Assembly (NCBI RefSeq): GCF_029962485.1
Contig: NZ_CP073637.1
Location: 372,001-436,000, forward strand
From: Burkholderia cepacia
GTDB lineage: Bacteria; Pseudomonadota; Gammaproteobacteria; Burkholderiales; Burkholderiaceae
Direction: 5' to 3'
Length of the DNA stretch: 64,000 bases
Shown piece by piece: positions 37,483 to 45,211 of the stretch. A model generated the notes under the pieces. That model did not search any database. It worked only from the letters and a program-made list of their open reading frames with translations, and had not been told where the DNA came from. The position numbers and the translations under genes were made by a program. Position 1 is the stretch's first letter. Every line of letters begins with the position of its first letter.

Positions 37483-38217
37483 TCACATCTGCCTGAACAA
37501 CCCCGCATACGCACGACTGACCGGCAGCATTTCCCGCTGCCCATGCACGCGAATCCGCAATCTGCCGAGCAAGTCACGCTCGACACGATCGATCGCTGCG
37601 TACGCAACGATCACGCCGCGATGTACCTGCGCGAACCGCTCCGGATCGAGTCGTTGCATCAGTTCCTTCAGCGGCGTGCGAATCACGAGCCGTTCACCGG
37701 CCGTGACGATTTCCGTGTATTTCTCCGACGCCTGGAAATACAGCACGTCGTCGACCGAGACGAGCCGCGTTGCATCCTTCACGCCCACGGTCAGCCAGCG
37801 GATCGGTGCGGCATCTCGCGCTTGCGCCGCCTGCGCCAACGCGTCTGCATGCGCGACGGACGGCCCGCCACGCTGAAGCTTCGCAATACAGCGCAACAGT
37901 CGTTCGTCCGTCACCGGCTTCAGCAAGTAATCGACTGCCGCGCGATCGAACGCGTCGACCGCATATTCGTCGTAGGCCGTGACGAACACGACATGCACGT
38001 CCGGCACCAGCGCAGCGAGCTTCAACCCGTCGATGCCGGGCATCCGGATGTCGAGAAACGCGATGTCCGGGCGTGGCGACGCGTTCAGCGCGGCCAGTGT
38101 CTCGACGCCGTTACGCGGCATCGCGGCGATCTCCAGTTCGGGCCAGAGCTGCCCCAGCCGCTGCGCAAGCAAGGCGGACAGATTCGGTTCGTCGTCGGCG
38201 ATGAGGGCGGTCGGCAT
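37483..38217 (-). CDS. LytTR-family response regulator
   Basis: A 244-residue regulator. The receiver domain (residues 3-115) has the acidic pair DDE at 8-10, the phosphorylation site Asp56 (AFLDIRMPG), and Lys in LLKPVT near residue 100. The C-terminal LytTR DNA-binding domain (residues 140-240) has FQASEKYTEIV and RFAQVHRGVIVA segments. Such regulators bind direct repeats before target genes. It starts one base after the stop of the sensor kinase gene, with which it forms a two-component system. The targets are not evident here. Confidence 0.88.
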   Translation of the reverse strand: MPTALIADDEPNLSALLAQRLGQLWPELEIAAMPRNGVETLAALNASPRPDIAFLDIRMPGIDGLKLAALVPDVHVVFVTAYDEYAVDAFDRAAVDYLLKPVTDERLLRCIAKLQRGGPSVAHADALAQAAQARDAAPIRWLTVGVKDATRLVSVDDVLYFQASEKYTEIVTAGERLVIRTPLKELMQRLDPERFAQVHRGVIVAYAAIDRVERDLLGRLRIRVHGQREMLPVSRAYAGLFRQM

Positions 38218-38218
38218 G

Positions 38219-39304
38219 TCAGTCGATCGGAATCAGCAGGGTAGCGGTGACGCCATGTGCGGCGGCGACGTTCGTTTCGACGGTGACACGGCCGCGCTCG
38301 CCGTGCAGCGTCCGGATGCGCGCGGCGACGTTGGCGAGCCCGACGCCGCCGTGCAGGCGCGTGTCGCTTTTGCCGAGGCCGACACCCGTATCGATCACGT
38401 TGAGTTCGAGCCTGTCGCCCCGCATCCTGCCGCGAATCACGATCACGCCGCCGTCGATGGACGGCTCGATCCCGTGCAGCAGTGCATTCTCGACAAGCGG
38501 CTGCAGCAGCAGCGGCGAGAACGGCAACGCGTGCAAATCCGCCGGCACGTCGATCGTATAAGAAAGCCGCTCGCCGAGCCGGATCGATGCGATCTTCAGC
38601 AATGCTTCGACTAGTTCGAGTTCTTCTTCGAGCGTCGACGTCGCATCGCGCGTGCGCCGCAGGCTCGCACGCAGGTAGCGGTTCAGGCTGTCGAGCATCG
38701 TCGACGCGCGGGCCGGATCACGCTCGATCAGGCTCTGCACGTTCGCGAGGGTATTGAACAGGAAGTGCGGCTCGATCTGCGCCTGCAGCAGCGCCAGGCG
38801 CGCGGCCGTCTCGGCCTGGCGCGCTTCGGCGGCTTCGCGGCGTTCGGTCTCGAGCGTCGCACGCATGCGCATGGACTGCAGGAACAGCGATACGCACACG
38901 AACAGGATTGCGGAGATGAGAAACGACGGCCCGTAGTTGTCCCACGTTCCGAGGCGGGCGCGTCCGAATACGTGTGGTACGTTCCCGCGGACGATCGCTG
39001 CCGAGATCTCGAAGCCGATGAGTACGCTGACCGGTGCGATCACGACGGCCTTCAGCGCGAGCCCGGGCTTGCGCGGCAGCAGCCGGTCGGCGGCATGGCT
39101 GAACAGCAGTGCGCAGAAACCGATCGCGTTGGCGACGACGAGGTAGGGCAACAACGGCTCGTTGAAATGGAGCGCCCAGAAACCGAGGCCGACGACCGAG
39201 TTGAAGCACGTGAACGCGAGCAGCATGGCCGGATCGCGCAACAGCCGGGGCGGGGCGCTGGCGGGTGGCTGCGGAATCGGCGACGGGTCGGACGTAGCTC
39301 GCAT
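38219..39304 (-). CDS. LytS/YehU-type sensor histidine kinase
   Basis: A membrane sensor kinase of about 361 residues. Four or five hydrophobic segments fill residues 25-160, then a short coiled coil (ETERREAAEARQAETAARL), then the His_kinase domain with the phosphorylation site HFLFNTLANVQSL near residue 195. The ATPase part has the N box (QPLVENALLHG) and G box (VIDTGVGLG). I chose ATG 39304 because it begins just before the first membrane segment; the frame stays open to 39445 with no family-like sequence. Neither start has a clear ribosome binding site. Signal unknown. Confidence 0.82.
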   Translation of the reverse strand: MRATSDPSPIPQPPASAPPRLLRDPAMLLAFTCFNSVVGLGFWALHFNEPLLPYLVVANAIGFCALLFSHAADRLLPRKPGLALKAVVIAPVSVLIGFEISAAIVRGNVPHVFGRARLGTWDNYGPSFLISAILFVCVSLFLQSMRMRATLETERREAAEARQAETAARLALLQAQIEPHFLFNTLANVQSLIERDPARASTMLDSLNRYLRASLRRTRDATSTLEEELELVEALLKIASIRLGERLSYTIDVPADLHALPFSPLLLQPLVENALLHGIEPSIDGGVIVIRGRMRGDRLELNVIDTGVGLGKSDTRLHGGVGLANVAARIRTLHGERGRVTVETNVAAAHGVTATLLIPID

Positions 39305-39696
39305 GGTTTCGGGTAAGGGTGGGCGCACGATGCGCCGATGGCTTGACCTTACTGCCGGATGGGCCGATCGCGCGTGCGTTGCGACGAACGGCGCTTGGCT
39401 TCGACGAACCGCTTCGGCTGCCGACGGTCGGCCGGTTTCCGTCACGAGTGTAGTGGAAGGCGCTGCGGAAGGACACGGCGCGTTGCCGGTCGCGCGTCGA
39501 GTGCGAAGCGCCGACGGATTCAGACGTTGCCGGCTGCGCGAGGCGATCGCGCATCAACCGTCCCGATTCGCCAAACGGTCATCGCCGCGATGCGCAACTC
39601 GTCCACGAATTCCCGCCACCCGTCGCAAGCTACGCCGCCCGTCCGGATCGGGCAGTACGGTGTTGCCGTGTCCACTCCGATCAGGCGACTCCGACC
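39305..39696. other. Divergent intergenic region, 392 bases
   Basis: This gap separates the leftward kinase gene from a rightward membrane-protein gene and must hold both promoters. Frames that cross it lack ribosome binding sites and family-like sequence. I see no strong hairpin, repeat or consensus promoter. If the kinase begins at its upstream alternative start, about 140 bases of the gap would be coding. Confidence 0.4.
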
Positions 39697-40239
39697 ATGT
39701 CCACTCTCCTTCACCTGAAGTCTTACGTGTACGTCATGTTCTGCGTGCTGCTCTATGTCGGCATCAAGCGCTGTTTTCCTCGCGAGGTGCCGGCGGCCCG
39801 TCCGCTGATCTCGCCAATCGCGTTCGGGATGCTCGGCATCGCCAGCCTGAACGGACTCTTTCCGCATGCCGGTATCGAAGCGAACGCGACTGCGCTGGCG
39901 GCCGTCCTGGGCGGTGCGGCGCTGGGCTGGTTGCACGCGAGCCGGTGGCGGCTCGAGTACCGCCCGGCCGCCTCGGGCCTGCGCGTGCGTCTGCCCGGCG
40001 ACGCGAGCCTGCTCGTCACGCTGATGCTGACGTTCGTCGCCGAAACCTGCATCCATTACGCGGTCGCCGTGCAAGTGCCGTGGGCGGCGACGAGCGGCTT
40101 CGTAGTGCTGTCGTTCGCGGTATGGGGCGTGCTCATCGGGATGACGCTCGGGCGCGCGGTGAACGTGGTCGTGCGCTGCATACGCCATGCGAGTGGATCG
40201 GCGCGCGGCGGGTTCCCGTATTCGGCCGATCCGCGATGA
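39697..40239 (+). CDS. Uncharacterised membrane protein
   Basis: A 180-residue protein with about five hydrophobic segments (YVYVMFCVLLYVGI near residue 10, SPIAFGMLGIASLNGLF near 40, ALAAVLGGAALGWL near 67, and two more between 103 and 155). The topology recalls small Burkholderia membrane proteins of unknown function (DUF6622-like, tentative). No catalytic motif is seen. The ATG has no strong ribosome binding site. It lies beside a two-component system, and could be its target, but there is no direct evidence. Confidence 0.65.
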   Translation: MSTLLHLKSYVYVMFCVLLYVGIKRCFPREVPAARPLISPIAFGMLGIASLNGLFPHAGIEANATALAAVLGGAALGWLHASRWRLEYRPAASGLRVRLPGDASLLVTLMLTFVAETCIHYAVAVQVPWAATSGFVVLSFAVWGVLIGMTLGRAVNVVVRCIRHASGSARGGFPYSADPR

Positions 40240-40593
40240 AGGGCGCGACACGGCCGGCGAGCAGGGAACCGGCGGCCATGCATGTGATGCGACCCGTCTT
40301 CTTCAATGGGATCGGCATCGAATCGAAACGGCATGCGACGCACGCTGTCTTGCGCCCCGTTTTCCTGTCACGGTCACGTCATGGTGTGCCCATAACGTTG
40401 CACGTTCCCGTCGTGGCGGCATCGCCCGATCCGCGACGTGCGCAACCCGCTCGCGACGACGTGCCCGCGTCGCAGGCAGGCCTGCCGGGATCTCGCTCCC
40501 GGCGGCGCGACGGTCATGCATCGCGCCATTTCATTCAAAAATACGATCGACGCCGGTTCGAACCGGATCGCGGACGATCAGGAGACAAGGACC
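40240..40593. other. Intergenic region, 354 bases
   Basis: No supported gene. Frames across the stretch are Arg-rich, typical of chance frames in GC-rich DNA. The only signal I can name is the GGAGACAAGG ribosome binding site at its right end (about 40580-40589), which serves the next short gene. Confidence 0.4.
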
Positions 40594-40797
40594 ATGCTGA
40601 GTCCGCATGAATTCTCGATGCTGTTGCGCATTGCGCGTGCGCCGGACAGCGTCGATCAATCGAATCCGGCCTTTGCCGTGCTGGTCGAGAAGCGGCTGGT
40701 CGATGACACGCAGGCGCGCATGAACGCCGTGGCTGCGCGCCCGGCGCTGACACCGATCGGCCAGCTGCTGCTGGCGCGCTTCGACGAAGCGGCTTGA
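40594..40797 (+). CDS. Small uncharacterised protein
   Basis: A 67-residue soluble-looking protein starting MLSPHEFSMLLRIARAPDSV and ending in LTPIGQLLLARFDEAA. The ATG follows GGAGACAAGG at a good distance, and codon use is like that of neighbouring genes, which supports a real gene. The short helix pattern with a late LTPIGQLLL segment is reminiscent of small winged-helix fragments, but I cannot name a family. A hairpin follows directly. Confidence 0.6.
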   Translation: MLSPHEFSMLLRIARAPDSVDQSNPAFAVLVEKRLVDDTQARMNAVAARPALTPIGQLLLARFDEAA

Positions 40798-40805
40798 GGG
40801 GAAGG

Positions 40806-40838
40806 CGTCACGCGTTCATCCAGATGAACGGCGTGACG
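40806..40838. terminator. Hairpin between convergent genes
   Basis: CGTCACGC-GTTCAT (40806-40819) pairs with ATGAAC-(G)-GCGTGACG (40824-40838), a 14-bp stem with a four-base loop and one bulged G. It lies between the small gene and the leftward binding-protein gene. There is no T tract, so it is a terminator-like or RNA-protecting structure. Confidence 0.55.
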
Positions 40839-40856
40839 CGTTGAACGCCGTGCGAC

Positions 40857-41657
40857 TTATTGCGCGACCGGCACCGTCACGTCGGCGCCGAACCAGTGCA
40901 TCGAGATCTTTTTCAACGTGCCGTCCTTGTGCAGCGAATCGAGCGCGTCGTTGATCGCCTTCTCGAACTTCGGATTGCCCTTGCGGAACGGGATCGCCAT
41001 TTCCTGCTTGCCGCCGTTCACGATCGCGCCTGCGCGCAGCGGCAGGTTCGACGTCTTGATCATGTACGGCAGCATCAGGCGATCGTCAAGCGTTGCCTCG
41101 ATCCGGCCCGCGGCAAGGTCGCGCAGCTTTTCCGGCGCGCCCGGATACGTCTGCACCTCGATGCCCGGCACGGCGCGTGCCATCTGGTCGTAGTTGGTGC
41201 CGAGTGTCACGCCGAGCTTCTTGCCCTTGAAGTCGTCAAGCGACTTGAAGTTGCGCGTGTCGTCCTTGCGCTGGATCAGTTGCGCGGCCGAGTACGTGTA
41301 CGGCTCGCTGAAGTCGAGCGCTTCCTTGCGCTGCGGCGTGATCGTGACCTGGTTGACGATCACGTCGAACTTGCTGGCCTGAAGGCCGGCGATGATGCCG
41401 CTCCATTCGGTCGGGACGAACTGCGTCTTCACGCCGAGCTTGCCGGCGACCGCGTTCGCGACGTCGACGTCGAAACCCTCGAGCTGGCCGGACGTGCCGC
41501 GCGAGTTGAACGGCGGATAGGTGCCTTCGAGGCCGACGCGCAGCACGCCGGCTTTCTTCACCGAATCGAGCAGGTCGTCGGCGTGCGCGGCGACGGCCGT
41601 GAAGCCGAGGGCCGACGCGAGCAGCAGGCCCGACAGCAGGAACTTCGAACGTTTCAT
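40857..41657 (-). CDS. Periplasmic amino-acid binding protein of an ABC uptake system
   Basis: A 266-residue solute-binding protein, family 3. The signal peptide (MKRSKFLLSGLLLASALGF, cleaved after AHA) is followed by VLRVGLEGTYPPFNSRG and GFDVDVANAVAGKLGVK, the hallmark of polar amino-acid receptors. TPQRKEALDFSEPYTYS near residue 110 contacts the ligand. The overall form resembles cystine or ectoine-class binding proteins (FliY/TcyJ). No permease or ATPase gene is next to it, so its partners lie elsewhere. A GGAGA sequence precedes the ATG. Confidence 0.88.
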   Translation of the reverse strand: MKRSKFLLSGLLLASALGFTAVAAHADDLLDSVKKAGVLRVGLEGTYPPFNSRGTSGQLEGFDVDVANAVAGKLGVKTQFVPTEWSGIIAGLQASKFDVIVNQVTITPQRKEALDFSEPYTYSAAQLIQRKDDTRNFKSLDDFKGKKLGVTLGTNYDQMARAVPGIEVQTYPGAPEKLRDLAAGRIEATLDDRLMLPYMIKTSNLPLRAGAIVNGGKQEMAIPFRKGNPKFEKAINDALDSLHKDGTLKKISMHWFGADVTVPVAQ

Positions 41658-41984
41658 CGTAGATCTCCAGGGTTCAGTGTCGTGTGGTGAGCGCCGGGTA
41701 TCGGTCGGACCCGGGTAAGGCCGGAATACGGGCACGTAGACACTACTCGCAACCGCGCCGCGCCGGAAGTCGAATTGGCCCTGATTGCAATCGATTTCAG
41801 GAGGGGCACGACGGCTGCACGGGCTGGCCGGCGTGGGTGCAGGCGGCGTACGGGCGGAACGAATGACGCGTATGCAGTTCCGGTGGGTTTTCAGGGACTG
41901 ACGTAATTTCTCTGTAAAATCGCGCGAGCGAAGTCCAGTGCTCGCGCCATCCGAGGGCGCGTCAAAAGAAAAAAGGCCGTAGCC
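41658..41984. other. Divergent intergenic region before vgrG, 327 bases
   Basis: The gap lies between the leftward binding-protein gene and the rightward vgrG and must hold both promoters. A TAAAAT (41915-41920) about 65 bases before vgrG could be a -10 box, but no good -35 box matches it. An A-rich AAAAGAAAAAAGG stretch just before the vgrG start probably includes its ribosome binding site. No repeats or genes are seen. Confidence 0.4.
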
Positions 41985-44900
41985 ATGAACATGCAGAACA
42001 CTGTTGCCGCATTGCGCGGCGGGTTGCTTCAGCAGGACCGGTTGTTGAAGATCGATACGCCCTTGGGGGGCAACGTCCTGACCGTGCAGCGGGCAGTCGG
42101 CCGCTCGCGCATCGGGCGCGCGTACGAGTTTACGCTCGACGTGCTGTCGACCGAAGGCGATCTGGAACTTAAAAAACTGATCGCGCAGCCTGTCACGCTG
42201 TGGATCGAGCAAGGCAATCGCAGCTATCGGCCGATCAACGGATACGTGCATACCGCGCGCCGGCTGGGTGCCGACGGTGGGCTCACGACCTATCAGCTCA
42301 CATTCGCCGATTTCACCCATTTCCTGAAGTTCCGTCGCGACCAGCGGCTCTGGAACGACACGACCGTCGACCAGATCATCAGCGACGTGCTGAACCAGCA
42401 TCCGCAGGCCAAGGGCCATTTCCGCTTCGCGCCGTCGAAGCCGCTGCCGAATCGCTCCTACACGCGCCAGCACGACACCGACTGGCATTTCGTGCATCGC
42501 CTGATGGAGGACGAGGGGCTCTACTGCGCGTGGCAGCAGGCCGACGACGGCAAGTCGCACACGCTCGTGATCACCGACAACCTGCAGGCGTTTGCGCCGC
42601 TGTCACCGGAGACGGTGAGCTTCTATCGCGGTGGTGCGGCAAGCGGGGCCGACGCGTTTACGCAATGGTCGGGCTCGCGCACGCTGCAGAGCGTCACGCG
42701 TTCGACGCGCACGTTCGACTACAAGAATCCTGCGCAACCGTCGAATCCGAAAGGGACGTTGCTGCCGACGATGGCTGGCCAGGGCGAACTGCCCGACCAG
42801 CTCGAGGTGTACGAGTACACGGGCGCTTATACGTATCTGGACCAGACACGCGGTGACCATCTGACGAAGGTCAAGATGGAGGAGTGGGAGTCGCAGGCGA
42901 AGCGCTTCCACGCCGCAGGCGGCGTGCGCGCGATCGATGCGGGCCGGCGCTTCACGCTGGCCGGGCATCCCGAGCACGATCGCGATTCCGCCGATCAGCG
43001 CGAATTCGCCGCGATCGAGGTCGCGTGGTGGATCGAGAACAACCTGCCCGTTGCGAGCGACAGCGCGGATTTTCCGTACAGCCTGCGCGAGGCATTGGCA
43101 GGCGCACAGGAAGGCTATGGTGCCAGTCCCGCGTTTCGCGTGCCGCACGACGACGGATCGACCGGCTTCTATCTCGTCGAGGTCGAAGCGCAGCGCGTGA
43201 GCGTGCCGTACCGCAGCCCGTTCGAGCACAAGAAGCCGGAGATGCATCTCGAGACGGCAATCGTCGTCGGGCCGCAGGGCGAGGAGGTCTATACCGACGA
43301 ACTGAACCGGATCCGCGTGCAGTTCGTGTGGGACCGCCTGAACCCGGGTAACGAGAATGCGTCGTGCTGGGTGCGCGTGGTGCAGTCCGATACCGGCGGC
43401 GGCTACGGCGGCGTGCATGTGCCGCGCATCGGCGAGGAAGTGCTGATCGATTACGTCGGCGGCGACTGCGACCGGCCGCTGGCCGTCGGGCGCGTGTACA
43501 ACGGCGCGAACCAGCCGCAGTGGCATAGCGACGGGATCCTGTCCGGCTACCGGTCGAAGGAGTATTCGGGCGGCGGCTACAACCAGCTCGTGATGGACGA
43601 TGCGACCGGGCAGAACCGCGTGCAGTTGATGAGCAGCAGCGCGAACAGCTTGCTGCATCTGGGCTACATCATCGACCACAGTGCGAATTCGCGCGGGTCG
43701 TATCTCGGCAGCGGGTTCGACCTGCGATCGGATGCGTATGGCGCGGTGCGCGCGAGCCAGGGCCTGTACGTGACGACGCACCCGAAGGCGGCGAACAGCC
43801 AGCCGCTCGACGTGAAGGAAGCGCAGCAGCAGCTCGTGACGGGCGAGAGCCTGGTCGAGGCGATGTCGGGCGTGAGCGAGCAGCATCAGGCGGAAAGCCT
43901 GAAGGACGCGCAGGACACGATGCGCGCGTTCACGGACGCGACGCAGGACAGTGCCTCGGGCAGCGCGTCGGGCGGGCGCACAGCGGGCGGCGGCACGGGT
44001 AACGCGAACGCGTTCAAGGAACCGGTGATGCTGTTCGGCAGCCCGTCGGGGATCGGGATGTCGACGCAGCAGTCGGTGCACGTGGTCGCGAACGATCACG
44101 TGAACGTGGCGAGCGGGCAGAGCGTGCACGTGGCCGCGGGCAAGTCGCTGATCGGGAGCATCGGGCAGAAGCTGAGCCTGTTCGTGCAGAACGCGGGGAT
44201 GAAGCTGTTCGCCGGCAAGGGCAAGGTCGAGATCCAGGCGCAGTCGGACAACATCGAGGTGACCGCGCAGAAGGCGGTGAAGGTGGTGTCGGCGACGGGG
44301 CAGATCGAGATCGCGGCCGACCAGGGAATTCTGCTGACGAGCGGCGGCGGGTATATCCGCATTCAAGGCGGGAACATCGAGATTCATACGCCGGGTGCGG
44401 TCGATGTGAAAGGTGCGTCGCATACGTTCGCGGGGCCGGCGAGCATGGGGTATCCGTTGCCGAGCCCACGGCCGGATCAGCCGGGGCAACTGGAGCTGTT
44501 TCACAAGTACGTGAACGGCGAGGCGGTGAAGGGCGGGCTGTTCACGGTGAAAGACGTGAACGGTTCGGTACTGAAGAAGGGGGCGCTCGACAACAGCGGC
44601 TATACGGTCGTGAGCGGGCTGCCGCCGGGTGCGGTGCGTGTCGAGTTCGGGAAGGACCCGCGCGAGTCGGATCAGCCGGCGAATTATTTCAAGCAGGCGC
44701 AGTGGCCAGTCGAGTCCGTTGAGCCGCCGTCGCAGGCGGCGCAGGCCGCTGCGTCGGAGCAGCTTGCGAGCCAGTTGAAGGGAATGGCGCCTGCGGCTGC
44801 GACGGCTGCGATGGGACTTGCGAGCGGAGGTGGGGCCGGTGCTGCGTTGGGCGGACTTGCGAGCTCCGCGTTGCCGGCTGCGGCGGGTGCATTAGGTGGC

Positions 44901-45155
44901 GCAGGCGCAGTGTCCGCGTTACAGACGGCGTCGAGCCTCGGCAGCGCTGCGAAGCAGGTCGCCGGGATGGTGCAGGCTGCACGGCAGGGTGGCCTTGCCG
45001 CACTGGCTGCGCCGGCCGCGAACGCGGCATCCGGGATGCTGCAGGGGGCGCTGCCCGGCGTCGCCGGCAAGGGCGCTACGACGGTGGCATCCGCTGCGGG
45101 GGCAACCGGCATGAAGCTGCCGACGAGCGGATTCGGTGGACCGCTGAAATCCTGA
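41985..45155 (+). CDS. vgrG: T6SS spike protein VgrG with extended C-terminus
   Basis: A 1056-residue VgrG, the trimeric spike that tips the Hcp tube and carries effectors. Residues 1-450 form the gp27-like base (LLKIDTPLGGNVLTVQRAVG at the start; EFTARQHDTDWHFVHRLMEDEGLY-like block near 160). The gp5 OB part lies near 440-520 (RVQFVWDR, then WVRVVQSDTGGGYG). A DUF2345 beta-helix covers about 680-830. After it comes a transthyretin-like segment (about 833-905, LFTVKDVNGSVLKKG) and a 130-residue Ala/Gly-rich tail. Such tails usually hold a dedicated effector. The rhs toxin gene follows after 56 bases, so it is the probable cargo. Confidence 0.93.
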   Translation: MNMQNTVAALRGGLLQQDRLLKIDTPLGGNVLTVQRAVGRSRIGRAYEFTLDVLSTEGDLELKKLIAQPVTLWIEQGNRSYRPINGYVHTARRLGADGGLTTYQLTFADFTHFLKFRRDQRLWNDTTVDQIISDVLNQHPQAKGHFRFAPSKPLPNRSYTRQHDTDWHFVHRLMEDEGLYCAWQQADDGKSHTLVITDNLQAFAPLSPETVSFYRGGAASGADAFTQWSGSRTLQSVTRSTRTFDYKNPAQPSNPKGTLLPTMAGQGELPDQLEVYEYTGAYTYLDQTRGDHLTKVKMEEWESQAKRFHAAGGVRAIDAGRRFTLAGHPEHDRDSADQREFAAIEVAWWIENNLPVASDSADFPYSLREALAGAQEGYGASPAFRVPHDDGSTGFYLVEVEAQRVSVPYRSPFEHKKPEMHLETAIVVGPQGEEVYTDELNRIRVQFVWDRLNPGNENASCWVRVVQSDTGGGYGGVHVPRIGEEVLIDYVGGDCDRPLAVGRVYNGANQPQWHSDGILSGYRSKEYSGGGYNQLVMDDATGQNRVQLMSSSANSLLHLGYIIDHSANSRGSYLGSGFDLRSDAYGAVRASQGLYVTTHPKAANSQPLDVKEAQQQLVTGESLVEAMSGVSEQHQAESLKDAQDTMRAFTDATQDSASGSASGGRTAGGGTGNANAFKEPVMLFGSPSGIGMSTQQSVHVVANDHVNVASGQSVHVAAGKSLIGSIGQKLSLFVQNAGMKLFAGKGKVEIQAQSDNIEVTAQKAVKVVSATGQIEIAADQGILLTSGGGYIRIQGGNIEIHTPGAVDVKGASHTFAGPASMGYPLPSPRPDQPGQLELFHKYVNGEAVKGGLFTVKDVNGSVLKKGALDNSGYTVVSGLPPGAVRVEFGKDPRESDQPANYFKQAQWPVESVEPPSQAAQAAASEQLASQLKGMAPAAATAAMGLASGGGAGAALGGLASSALPAAAGALGGAGAVSALQTASSLGSAAKQVAGMVQAARQGGLAALAAPAANAASGMLQGALPGVAGKGATTVASAAGATGMKLPTSGFGGPLKS

Positions 45156-45211
45156 GAGAGCGGCGCATCAGCCGTCTGGAACAACAAATCGCGACTTGAA
45201 CCAAGAACGAC

